DNA of 64,000 nucleotides. It comes from Raphanus sativus. Taxonomy: Eukaryota; Streptophyta; Magnoliopsida; Brassicales; Brassicaceae. The first letter of the stretch is position 1; each line of letters begins with the position of its first letter. Below, piece after piece: positions 8,641-18,789 of this stretch. Made by a program: the position numbers and the translations under genes. The stretch covers positions 45,078,515 to 45,142,514 of the forward strand of contig NC_079514.1 of the NCBI RefSeq assembly GCF_000801105.2. The letters are read 5' to 3'. The notes below the pieces were generated by a model. That model did no database searches, was not told the origin of the DNA, and worked only from the letters and a program-made list of their open reading frames with translations.

Positions 8641-11600
8641 AATTAAATAAAAGTAAAAGTACATTTTGAAAAAAATAAAACAAAGGAAAAATAAAATAAG
8701 TAAAAATAGATGATATAACATAATTGAAAAATAATTAGCCAAAATTTACTATTTTCATGAAAATACATAATATAATACGATACATAAATTTCAATACTAT
8801 ATAGAAAAAAAATTAAAAGAAAAAAGGAAAAAAAATCCACTACAATTTTTTTCATATTTTACCAAACTCAATAATACAAAAAATAACAAAGAGGTAGGGC
8901 TGTTCAATATGGTAAAACCGAAATAGACAATATGGTTTGGTTTTGGTATATACCATATAAACCGAATGAATATGATTTTATAAAAACCGTAGGATTTGGA
9001 TATAGTTTGATTTATAACCAATTAAAACGAATAAATCGAACAAAAGCGATCAAAAATAGAAACATGTAAATATGTATCTATTTTATAACAGCACATGAAA
9101 TCCGTTTATTATATAAATTAACTTTTTGTTATAACCATTACCATATTTTATTATATAAAGCTTGGTTCTTCAAAGTTACTAATTAACATGATCGCGACAC
9201 ATGGCAATTAAAACTTTAAGATTTTGACATGTGTTAATATATCTCATAATTAAAAACCTTATTATAAATATTATTAATAGTAATTTTCCATTTTTAAAAT
9301 TTTATTACATAAAGTTTAGTTCTTCAAAATTACTAATTAACATAATTGCGACATGTGTCAAACTTTTTGTTAAGATGATTACATGTGTCAAAAATATGAT
9401 ACAATTTTTTTTAAATGATTTAAAAGAGATTAAGAAAAAAGAAAATTCTCATTACAAAAATAGTCTTTTAAATTTCAATTTATGAATTAGTATTTTTAGA
9501 AAAGGAAAATTTAAAAATTACCATTTTTATATTACATATTGTTAAAAAATATTTGATAGTAATTTTAATTTTCTGATTCCGACATGTGTCAATAAATTTT
9601 TAAGATTGTGACATGTGTCATAATATGATACAATTCTTTTTTTAAAGATTTAAAAGAGATTAAGAAAAAGAAAAATTCTCATTACAAAAATAGTGTTTTA
9701 AAGTTAGATTTTAGGATTTCATATTTAAAAAAGGAAAGTTACAAAATTACCATTTTATTATTTTACATTAATATATTTGAAAGTAGTTTTCATCATAAAA
9801 ATTGTGACATGTGTTAAAAGTGATACAATTCTCTTTTCTTTATGATTTAAAAGAGGTAGAAAAACAATTCATTAAAAATAGTATTTTATGGTTCTTTTTA
9901 AATTTTATAAAAATTACTGTTATATTGTTTTTTACAATTACATATTGTTAAAAAAATTGATCATAATTTCTTCAAAATTGATCAAAATAATTGTAAAAAG
10001 CTATTTGAAAATAATTATTTTTAAAAGTTTTTTATAATTTTGTTTTTAAAGATATTAAAGAAAGAGAATTATAAAATATAAATGTTAACTTTCAAGAAAC
10101 AAATATTAAACAAAACCGAATTATAAAATCCAACAAGTACAATAAGTGATTTAATAAAAACTAACTATTAAATAAATAATATTACTTTTTAAAGTCTAAA
10201 CTAAAGAAAATTGTAAAAGTACTCTTATTAATTTCTTATAATTAACTAACTTTCCTTTTTAATATAAAATTGTATGTTAAACAATTATGACAAAAAGCTA
10301 CAAATATTTCACATCTATATTTAGGTTCAACTTCCACATATTATTTTTACAAAACACAATAGTATTTATGTGAAATATATTACATGAGTATTTTCTTTAA
10401 ATTTCTTTATAAAACTCAATTTGTTTTATCATCTTTGCTACATCTTATGATACTAACATAATTTTTTTTAATTGTGAGGTTGTTGTTGTACATGAGTATG
10501 TTAGTACATGATGAATATGTGTTTGTACATATAAGACAAATATATAATTAACTAAACATAATTATTTTTATAAAACCCAATTTATGCGTATAAAATATTA
10601 AAGAAAAACTAATTATAGAATAATTAATTTTCCCTTTCTGAAATTCTAAAAAAAAAAAAAAAATATAAATTAATTTTAATTTCTTTTAACTAACTAACTT
10701 TAAATTTTAATAATTTTGTGTTAAAAAATTTATAAACCAAAAATTACTTCAAATATTTCACTCGATATCACTGTAACATGTGTCCATTAAAAAAAAAGAT
10801 TGTGAATGTATCAATAAAAATCTGTCATTACTTTAAAAATGTAAATATTAGTGATACTTAAAAACAAATTTTGAAAATGGCAACTTTTAAAAATGGCAAT
10901 ATAGTTAATATTAACTTGAAATAATTATTTCATAGTAATTTTATTTTTCTAGATCCTAGACAAAATATAACTGTAAATTATTATGTAATATTAATTTATT
11001 TTTATAAAACCCTAAAACACTGTAAAAGAATATTTTATAGTTGTTTTCCTTTTTTCTTAAAACAAAATCCTAAACAAAAGAGATTTGTATCATATTTTTA
11101 AGTCATAACCAAAAGAGAACTGTAAAAAACTTATTTGATAAACATTTTAATAGAGAATTTGATGATGAACATGATACTAAAAATTATTAATTTTCAAAAA
11201 GAAGTGTAAAATTAGTATTGATAGAAATTGTAAAAAAGAGTAATTTTAGAATTATTTATTAGTAACTAGAAATAATTATTTTATAGCAATTTATTTATTT
11301 CTAAAATTCAAAAGAGAAGATAATTTTATAAGGTTATATAACAGTAATTTTTTATTTCTAAAATCCTAATAAAATGTAAAAAGTATTTAATATTATTTTT
11401 ATTTTTTTATTGTAAATAATTTTATTTATAAAATAGAACATTTCCCTTTTTGAAAAAAAATCTAGCAAAATAAAAATTTAAAAACTTATTTAATAAAACA
11501 TTAGATTAGTATATAAGAAAATGTATAATGTCATCATTTACTTGATTGGCGTTATTTGACTTTCAATTTTTCTTATTTTTCATTCAATTTCTTATTTTGG

Positions 11601-11834
11601 GTTTGGTTCAATTCAAAAATTTAGGTATAATATTTTTTTTCTAATCCAAGTTGAAAGTTGATAACAATTCATCTATGTACCATTATTATAAAATACAAAT
11701 TTTAACTTGAACTTATTTATGAAAATTATTTTTTAGTTATAAAATAAATCTCACAACATATGCAAATCAATCATAAAACTATAACAAAATGATATTATTT
11801 TATGTTTTCTTTTTGATTAAAACATCAAACAAAA
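8641..11834. other. AT-rich, transposon-derived intergenic DNA
   Basis: About 3.2 kb of strongly AT-rich sequence without a credible gene. Recurrent motifs include gacatgtgtcaa and ctcattacaaaaatagt (9,230-9,850) and the near duplicate ttggttcttcaaagttacta / ttagttcttcaaaattacta at about 9,163 and 9,312. A gggctgttcaatatggtaaa block at 8,896 resembles hAT-type MITE termini. Most of it probably belongs to the Helitron ending at 11,863. Confidence 0.5.
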
Positions 11835-11863
11835 CCGTTGCAACGCAACGGGCTCATATCTAG
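11835..11863 (+). mobile_element. Helitron 3' terminus
   Basis: A hairpin with a 7-bp perfect stem (CCGTTGC-aac-GCAACGG, 11,835-11,851) is followed 8 nt later by CTAG and then T. Hairpin, short spacer and CTRR before a host T is the diagnostic Helitron 3' end. The 5' TC end was not located with certainty, so the element size is unknown. Confidence 0.75.
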
Positions 11864-12060
11864 TTTTATATAATAAAGAAGCCCTTATTTATAAAACACT
11901 TGAACTATAATTAAATAACAATACATCGTAACCGATTTTTTTTTTTTTCTTAGTTTTATTTTTAATCATTTTGCTTTATTTTAGCATCGATGAAATTGAG
12001 TGAAAGTTAAAAATTTGATGGACAACGATTGGTGGAAATTTTTCATAATTTTTTTCTTAT

Positions 12061-12427
12061 CTACTAAACCCTAAGATCTAATTACTAAATCCTTGTCCAA
12101 ATATAAACCCTAAACTCTAATCAGTAAATCCTAAATCCAAATATGAAGCATAAACCCAAAACCCAAATAGAACAGAACAAAATAAATAACATAGTACATA
12201 TTGGTGAAATTATGAATTGTCTATAATTGCATGAAAGAAATTAAACCCTAAACTCCAACCGTACCCCCTCACCTTCTAAATACTAAACCATAAGCTCTAA
12301 TCACTAAATCTTTATCCAAATATAAACCCTTAACTCTAATCAGTAAACTTTAAACCCAAATATAAACCACAAAATCAAATATAAACCCAAAACCCAAATA
12401 GAACATAACAAAATAAATAACATAGTA
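12061..12427 (+). repeat. Direct duplication of an AT-rich 140-bp segment
   Basis: Bases 12,061-12,197 and 12,281-12,427 are diverged copies of one another. Both run actaaac, ctctaatca, ccaaatataaaccc, aacccaaatagaac and end aataaataacatagta. Telomere-like aaaccctaaa words recur but never as a tandem telomeric array. Confidence 0.8.
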
Positions 12428-12734
12428 CCGGAATCGAAGAAGAACTCGACGGCTGAACCTCCATCTCAGGCGCCGACGTGTCCATGACGACCACCCCTTC
12501 GGTGGGATCAGCAGGAGTCGGGACGACGATCGGAAACGCAGGTCTAGGAGATGCGTCGCGTGTGGGACTCACCGTCTCTTCAGCCTTGCTACGAGCTAGC
12601 TCGCTCTGAAAGGAAAGGAACTCCGCAATATGGGTAGGAACAGCTCCCGCGGCAGGTGGGTTCGATGAACTTGTGCGGGCAGCCTTGTTCGTCTCGACAT
12701 CACAATTCTGCTGAATGTTGCTGGAAGAAGACAT
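12375..12734 (-). CDS. Ser/Ala/Pro-rich ORF with its own TATA box, probable transposon antisense ORF
   Basis: 119 codons from the ATG at 12,734. The first 100 residues are low-complexity, Ser, Pro, Ala and Glu rich (KAARTSSSNPPAAGAVPTHI). The last 20 run into the AT-rich duplicated repeat and look non-native, so the natural C-terminus is probably lost. A good TATA box for this strand (TCTATAAATATAGACT, 12,814-12,829) lies about 80 nt before the ATG. No domain is recognised. It sits upstream of, and antisense to, the LTR-like block at 13,503, as the antisense ORF does in the first Tat element. Confidence 0.4.
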   Translation of the reverse strand: MSSSSNIQQNCDVETNKAARTSSSNPPAAGAVPTHIAEFLSFQSELARSKAEETVSPTRDASPRPAFPIVVPTPADPTEGVVVMDTSAPEMEVQPSSSSSIPVLCYLFCYVLFGFWVYI

Positions 12735-12813
12735 CTGATGGTAAAAGATTTCTAAGAAGCAAAGCATATATGATTTGGAAGTTGAGAGAATATGAAGAGA
12801 ATGAGGAAGAAAG

Positions 12814-12829
12814 TCTATATTTATAGAAG
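12814..12829 (-). promoter_or_regulatory. TATA box of the antisense ORF
   Basis: TCTATAAATATAGACT on the minus strand, about 80 nt ahead of the ATG at 12,734. This is a normal plant TATA-to-ATG distance with a 5' leader of roughly 50 nt. Confidence 0.5.
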
Positions 12830-13029
12830 AAGTTGAAAAGTTTTTCCGCATTAAAATAATGGAAAAACTTCTTGAGAAAATCAGCTTTAGCCATGGATTC
12901 CGATTAAATGCCATCACTCGCCCGCAAGAATCATGCTCGAAATCAACGTCTAAAGATTGCATCTTCGTACACTCTCGACAAAAATTCCCGACCAAAAGAC
13001 TCGAGAAAAACATCCAAGTCGCCGAAATG

Positions 13030-13175
13030 ACAAGTCGGATCACCCGAGGCTTTTGGCGAGTTATATCACCTGAAGCCTTCCAACTCACCAAAATGGCGAG
13101 TTGGATCACCTCAAGCCTTCCAACTCGCCATTGGCGAATTGGACCACCCCAACTCGCTATTTTGTCAAGTTGGAC
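13030..13175 (+). repeat. Cluster of hairpin-forming repeats
   Basis: Three consecutive inverted repeats built on the same word: ccaactcacc-aaaat-ggcgagttgg (13,080-13,104), ccaactcgccattggcgaattgg (13,120-13,142) and ccaactcg...caagttgg (13,149-13,173). They are separated by atcacctgaagccttc-like spacers. Confidence 0.85.
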
Positions 13176-13502
13176 CGAATCTTGTGCCTTCCGTTGAACC
13201 TCGACGGGTCAATCCCTTGTTTTGTCTCGGTCGGAGTTACCATTGGAGTCTTACGATGAGAACAACCAAGGTTCATATTCCTGAATGAAGTTCATGGTTA
13301 TCGTAAAATGGTGACGGTTAACTTAACACAACGGTCATCTAAACTATACGAAAAGTATGAACTTCCTCGTCGAATCGATGTCGTATCAAGAAGCGCTATT
13401 TTAAAGAAATCATAAAAACGTTTAAGTCGGAAAACGGCCCGAAGAGGCCTAGAACACGGCCAAAAACCCACTTAAGATTTCATTGGAAGTCAAGCCCACC
13501 AA

Positions 13503-14120
13503 TGTTATGACGGTGTATCTTACTTGCAGGAGAAACCAAATCTCGCGAAATCGGAAGATAAATGTCAAGTTTCTAGGATAATGATGAAGATCGAGAAGAA
13601 AAAGGAATATTTCTGTGAAGTGATAAACTCGACCCAGAATGCATATATAAAAGGGGGCTAAAAGCTAACGAGAGGGAGAGATGGAGACCTAGAAGAACTG
13701 GACTAGCTCAGGAAAACTTAGAATTTAGGCGTTCTGATTTTACTTAGAGTCTTTTTGTCTTTGTTCTGAGGCCGATTTAGCTAGCAAAACTCTGTCCGTC
13801 TTATCTCTCAGAAACCCTGTAACTCAGTTCTTATCAATCAATAATACACATCTATGCAACTTATTTTCGGTATTCTGTTATCTTTGTCTCTTTTGTTTTT
13901 CGTGTGTTTTCGCAGATAATCCGGGATCTCTGGGAAAGTCGGGTTGGCTTAACTTTCTTTATTTTACAGAAAATCGGCAGTGTGAATTTCGGTTCCCGCA
14001 GCGATGTGCGACTTTTCCCTAGCATCATTATTAATGTTTTTGGGTTTTCAAACACAAAAGCCCAAGTCATTTTCTTTTCACCTTATTAATAAAGCCTTGG
14101 GAATTTTAATTGATCCAACA
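13503..14120 (+). repeat. LTR-like block of a Tat/gypsy-type element
   Basis: It starts TGTTATGACGG and ends GATCCAACA, so the termini are TGTT...AACA (618 bp). A strong TATA (gcatatataaaaggggg, TATATAA at 13,644-13,650), an RNA-start-like purine tract and an AT-rich aataatacaca segment at about 13,840 fit U3-R-U5 in + orientation. No second copy, clear PBS or target duplication was found, so it may be a lone or truncated LTR. Confidence 0.45.
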
Positions 14121-14172
14121 GTAGAAACTATGAGATAATGTGGAAAATAAGTTATTTGCTTCTTATACTTAC

Positions 14173-14357
14173 TCAAGCGGCCACATCGGTAGCAATGAGA
14201 TAATCAAACTCTTGCTTTCTGAAAAGTTCCAGAGACTGCAAAACAATACCAATAAGCTATTGCAGAAGGCGGAAAAGAGATATTCATGAATAAAAGCTAA
14301 TGAGTCCAAGTATCTTACGTCAAAACGTTGTGCTTGAGTATGGTTTTCATGGAGCTC
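14173..14357 (-). pseudogene. DEAD-box RNA helicase gene fragment (DRS1/RH28-like), two exons
   Basis: On the minus strand an exon ending HTQAQRFD (14,319-14,357) is followed by GTAAG...TTTTGCAG intron borders (14,236-14,318) and an exon SLELFRKQEFDYLIATDVAA (14,173-14,235). This is the helicase C-domain region leading into the conserved ATDVAARG motif of plant nucleolar DEAD-box helicases of the DRS1/RH28 type. The Arg codon of that motif is TGA, and everything beyond is lost. The upstream end abuts the tandem array exactly at a MITE border. This is a genomic (unspliced) fragment, not a retrocopy. Confidence 0.8.
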
Positions 14358-14899
14358 AATAGAAACTTTGTAAATTAATTTTTGAAAAATTAATAAAAAC
14401 TATATAATAATAGATTTCTCTGGTCTCAAGTTGGATCAGTTCAAAATACACGACACATATCGATAAGATAATAAGATAATAATGCTTTTAAAGAATTATA
14501 TGTTAATATATGATCCCATTAAAATTATAGATTAATTATTTATACGTATATACATTTTATACATGTTCAAAGAAACCATTATATTATTCGCGTTTTATAT
14601 CACAATAGAATTATCTTTATATATATTTTCTTGAAATTTAATATATTTTGGTGACATTTAGTAAAATTATATATAAAACGACATTTAAACGCTATCAAAG
14701 TTATTTTATATGCATGTAATAATATAGTAAAAAAGTATGAATGTATATTTCAAAAATTTAATTAATTTACATACACCAAAACAAAATATTTTTCTTATTT
14801 AAGAAAATATATATTTAAAATAGAAAATATAAGAAGATTTTTTTTGTAAATTAATAAAATATCATAGTCCCAACATTAACAATTTATAGAGTTTTACTG
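14357..14899. mobile_element. MITE-like element at the left edge of the array (copy 1)
   Basis: Inverted ends CA.TAGAAACTTTGTAAATTA and, on the other strand, CAGTAAAACTCTATAAATTA. The right end is followed by TA, as for Tc1/mariner-type insertion. The same element occurs complete at 21,000-21,550 and as a shortened right half in every later unit. The left terminus directly touches the helicase fragment. Confidence 0.55.
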
Positions 14900-14941
14900 T
14901 ACATATATTTCTCCAAAAGATATAGGCTACATTGATCGGCT

Positions 14942-15181
14942 TCACCCTAGAGCAGTTGCCCGTCCTTCGAAAGAAGCTCCAAACACTTTGTAGATAACAC
15001 GACCAATTCTGCATATATTTGTAAGTTTCCAACGGTTTTGTTTTGTAAAATAAAATATTTGTGATGTGACTAAGAAGCTAGATAACAAAATAGATGTATA
15101 GAGGCGTACAATATGGATATTTATAAAAATGGAGAGATGATATGCAAAATAAAATAGAAGAAGAGATGATATGCGAACCAT
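14942..15181 (-). CDS. Family B copy 1, hydrophobic ORF of unknown status
   Basis: 79 codons. The N-terminal 45 residues (MVRISSLLLFYFAYHL...) are hydrophobic and signal-peptide-like; the rest (CRIGRVIYKVFGASFEG) is not recognised. Copies 1-3 share this C-terminal frame, while later copies use another after a one-base change. The short region between the two parts contains possible splice borders (GTATAC...TATGCAG). It could be a two-exon secreted peptide gene or simply open non-coding DNA. Confidence 0.25.
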   Translation of the reverse strand: MVRISSLLLFYFAYHLSIFINIHIVRLYTSILLSSFLVTSQIFYFTKQNRWKLTNICRIGRVIYKVFGASFEGRATALG

Positions 15182-15681
15182 TCTAATCTATTCTCAAAGG
15201 AGAAACTTATACACGCGAACACTAATCACAATTTGTTGTGAAGCTTTTCAAAACATAAGATATGTTTCGAAGCTTGTACCAATAATTTTATGATTTTTGT
15301 GAAAAATAGATAATTTATCATAATCTACATAATATGGTAATCTTTCTAAGTACATAATCACCCATAAGATAGACGCACTAGTTTAATCAACAAAAGAATT
15401 GATCAAACATAAGAAAAGTAAAATGGAACGAATGTGTAGAACAAATAGAAGAATAAATGAAAAACACTTAAATGAAGGAAAAAAGAAGAAGAAGATTTAG
15501 GGTTTGGTCCTCCCATATTATTTTTACATTTTGGCTTCAAAGCATGATTTTCATGCTGGAAAAGTTATCAGCTAGTTAATAATATAGGACGAAAAATTAT
15601 TATTGAAAAACATAACTAATACGAGTTAATTTTGTTGTTACATATAATGTTCAAAAATATTAGAATTAACAAAAAATATGA

Positions 15682-16846
15682 TTAATTATGTGTACCTATT
15701 ATCTTACATCTAAGTTTAAGCATAACTAAATTTTGATCCGTGCACACGCACAAATGTTTACTTTTTCTTTTAAATAAATATATATTTGTTGGAAGTAGTG
15801 TTTTGAAACCCGCTCCGGATCCGTGTTAAACCCGGTAAACCACCCAAGATAAATTCAGTTCTGGTTTTCTGAAAAAACCAGAATTTAAAAACCCAATAAA
15901 ACTCCCAAAGAACCACTAAAACCCGGAACCTGGTACCGGTTGAACCAATATATAACTTTTTTAAGTTTTTAATTATGTTTTAGAATGCGTTTTATATACA
16001 TTCTAAATTTTTGTAAACATTGGTCGTAACTAGAATAGTGTTATATTATTATTTTGTATTAAATGTTATTTTGTTTTATTTATTAATATAATATAATATT
16101 ACACATATTATTTTTCAAAAATGTGTTGCTGTTTATTTTTCATGTTACTATTATATATCATATAGGTGTTATCACATAATTAATTGTATTTTATATGTAC
16201 CATCATTTAAATAATCATATAATTAATAGTATTTTATACTTACCATCATATAAATAATCATATATATTATATTTTTAAAACTTAATATAGAATATAAAAT
16301 CATAAATTTAAGTTTGTGTTTGAAATTGTGTTTTGAATTGCATTTTTCTATATATATATTTAAAACATTGTTATAATGGTTACTAGAAAATATTTTAGTA
16401 AAAATCATTTTTTAATAAATGTATATTTTTAATCAATTCTTAAATATAAATCAATTTCAAATTAATATTTTGATTTGAAATATGTATATAGAGTTTAATT
16501 TTTTTATGATTATTTTAGAAAAAAATGTTTTTAGCTTATTAGATTGGGTCATTTGCATATATTTTAAATCTGGCCCATATATATGGTCTCTAATAATATA
16601 ATTGACTTCCAATTTTTTTTAATAACATAAGTCCATTACCTTTTTTCTTAATATACTGCTATCTATGTTTCCAAATAACATTATATTCTTTTTTACTGCT
16701 ATTCCTTTTTGAGACAAATCTTAAAAGATACTTTTACTTTAATAAGGTAGATTTTAATTGCAAAACAAATAGGAAATAACACCCCAAAACAATCTTCCAA
16801 GGCATTCAGTAGAACCACGCAACATTCTTTTGTGATAATATTGAAC
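15682..16846 (-). pseudogene. Family A copy 1: 3' half only, split by a Helitron
   Basis: Only the C-terminal coding part of the six-Cys gene remains, in two pieces: 15,682-15,725 (stop codon side) and 16,752-16,846. The 1,026-bp Helitron lies between them. The coding sequence stops abruptly at 16,846, where an inverted copy of the same stretch begins. No signal peptide, start or promoter is present. Confidence 0.85.
15726..16751 (-). mobile_element. Non-autonomous Helitron inserted in family A copy 1
   Basis: Read on the minus strand it starts TCTACCTTATTAAAGTAAAA (right end, 16,751), the typical Brassicaceae Helitron 5' end. It ends ...GTGCGTGTGCACGG-ATCAAAATTTAG, with a GTGC/GCAC hairpin just before the TTAG terminus (15,726), inserted between host A and T without a target duplication. 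Comparison with uninterrupted units (agcataa|ttttaatagc) fixes both borders exactly. It is 1,026 bp with no coding frame. Confidence 0.85.
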
Positions 16847-16913
16847 TCACAAAAGAATGTTGCATGGTTCTACTAAATGCCTCGGAAGATTGTCTTGGGA
16901 TGTTATTTCCTAT
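16769..16913. repeat. 67-bp-arm inverted repeat (hairpin) of family A coding sequence
   Basis: Left arm 16,769-16,835, loop 16,836-16,846 (11 nt), right arm 16,847-16,913. 62 of 67 positions are complementary, and all five differences are transitions. The arms are the family A region around the CC pair and fifth cysteine. Including sequence displaced by the Helitron, the original arms were about 275-285 bp (15,537-15,725 plus 16,752-16,835 against 16,847-17,130). Confidence 0.93.
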
Positions 16914-16974
16914 ACATTTTGCTATTAAAATTATGCTTAAACTTACATGTAAGTTAATAGGTATACGTAATTAA
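16847..16974 (+). pseudogene. Inverted C-terminal half of a family A gene
   Basis: On the + strand, opposite to all other copies, an open frame reads TKECCMVLLNASEDCLGMLF and continues to ...LTCKLIGIRN and TAA at 16,972-16,974. The CC pair, fifth and sixth cysteines are kept, with no start or signal peptide. It is the right arm of the hairpin. Confidence 0.85.
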
Positions 16975-17372
16975 TCAAATTTTTTTGTTAATCATATATT
17001 TTAAACATTTTATGTAACAACAAAATTAACTCGTATTAGTTATGTTTTTCAATAATAATTTGTTTCCTATATTATAAACTAGATTATAATTTTCCAGCAT
17101 GAAAATCATGCTTTAAACATTTTGACCATTTTTTATTTTTTACTTTTTAAAATAAACAGTGAGCGACAAGTAATAGTCCGAATATTTAAAAATATATATA
17201 AAAAACAAACAAACAAATGGTCAAAACGTTTAAAGCATGATTTTCATGCTGGAAAATTTATCAGCTAGTTAATAATATAGGAAACAAAATTATTATTGAA
17301 ATACATAACTAATACGTGTTGATTTTGTTGTTATATAAAATATTTTAAAATATAGGATTGGAAAAAAAATGA

Positions 17373-17690
17373 TTAACTACATATACCTATTAACTTACAT
17401 GTAAGTTTAAGCATAATGTTAATAACAAAACGCATAGGAAATAACATCCCAAGACTATCTTCCGGGGGATTTATTAGAACCATGCAATATTCTTTTGTGA
17501 TAATATTGAACTGGAATTTCTTCACCGCAACTACGCAATCTGGAACTTTCCTAGCATCCCTTAAACAGATAAATGGATTTGGAAGGATTCCTTCCTCTGA
17601 AACCGGAGCAAGCGAAACATCAGCATTACCTTTCGTATTTTGAGAAATCGATAGTAGCATTATCATCAATAACATGGTTAATATATACAT
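17373..17690 (-). CDS. Family A copy 2: prolamin-like secreted protein, two cysteines lost
   Basis: From the ATG at 17,690 (MYILTML...) the frame encodes a signal peptide (about residues 1-24, ending KGNA), a short spacer and the domain. Two conserved cysteines are replaced: the CC pair reads YC and the fifth site reads DS. An extra A between the first family ATG and this one removes the longer start used by other copies. With a disulfide pair broken it is probably degenerate although open. Confidence 0.6.
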   Translation of the reverse strand: MYILTMLLMIMLLSISQNTKGNADVSLAPVSEEGILPNPFICLRDARKVPDCVVAVKKFQFNIITKEYCMVLINPPEDSLGMLFPMRFVINIMLKLTCKLIGICS

Positions 17691-18474
17691 TTTTCTGCTT
17701 GTTCTCAAACATTGTTTAGTGTTTCTAAAAACAGTAATTTATTTTGTGGTTACTACTATGATATTTTTCTTGATATTTATAAATGTGTATAATCATGACA
17801 TTTTTAGTAGAAGAGATATGGGATGCTTTCTTTTGATTTTTTTACATATATGTATTAGTTATTTTAAACATTTTATATTTCTTAGCAAACATACAACATA
17901 TAACGCCAAATTAATAAATGTACTATTAAAATGGTATAAAATATATTAACAATTTATGATATGCTCATTTATATATTGGTAAAACACTCAATTAAACTTT
18001 AGTAACATTACATATATGGTTTATTTTATCAGTGAAACTATTATTTAAAATTCCAAACAATCAATTTTATTCTTACATGCCTACTTAATTCCGTGTTATA
18101 ATGCTAATAATATAAAATCTACTATAATGCATATAACTATGTGTAAATTTAATGTAATTTAATAATTTTATAGTTGAAATGCTTTGAGTCAGTTGTAAAA
18201 TTTTAAATTATACGAAATATATATAACAAAGCTGAAAAATATAATAATTTCAAGTTATAGAAAAAATCTAAAAGGACCACAAAGACATGTCACATAAATT
18301 CAATCTTAAAAGTCAAAAATTAATCAATTGACAAACAGAAAAATCTAAAAAAGTTTTTTTTTTGTAAATAAGTAACTTTACAAATTAATAAAATATCAGT
18401 TCCAACATTAATAATTTATAGAGTTTTTAATATACATATATTTTTCCAAAAGATATAGTCTACATTGATCGGCT

Positions 18475-18789
18475 TCACCCTAGAAGCAGTTGTCTGTCCT
18501 TCCAAAGAACCTCCAACACTTTGTAGATAACACGACCAATTCTGCATATACTTGTAAGTTTCCAATGGTTTTGCTTTGTAAAATAAAAGATTTGTGATGT
18601 GATTAAGAAGCTAAAGAGTGAAATAGATGTATACACGTGAACGATATGGATGTGTATTAAAATAAAAAGATGATATGCAAAAAGAAATAGAAGAATAAAT
18701 GATATGTGAACCATTCTAATCCATTCGCAAAAGAGAAAATTATACACGCGAACACTAATCACAGTTTGTTGTAAAACTTCCCAAAACAT
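18475..18789 (-). CDS. Family B copy 2, hydrophobic ORF
   Basis: 104 codons, starting 25 residues upstream of the common MVHIS position and ending in the copy-1-type frame (IGRVIYKVLEVLWKD). The preceding unit spacer is about 1 kb shorter than elsewhere. Function unknown; coding status doubtful. Confidence 0.25.
   Translation of the reverse strand: MFWEVLQQTVISVRVYNFLFCEWIRMVHISFILLFLFAYHLFILIHIHIVHVYTSISLFSFLITSQIFYFTKQNHWKLTSICRIGRVIYKVLEVLWKDRQLLLG

Noticed and set aside
10651..10664. Poly-A run as a LINE/SINE tail.
   Set aside because: No LINE or SINE body upstream; simple homopolymer in AT-rich DNA.
12061..12427. Telomere-like aaaccctaaa words, considered as interstitial telomere.
   Set aside because: They are isolated words within a diverged 140-bp duplication, with no consecutive TTTAGGG-type array.
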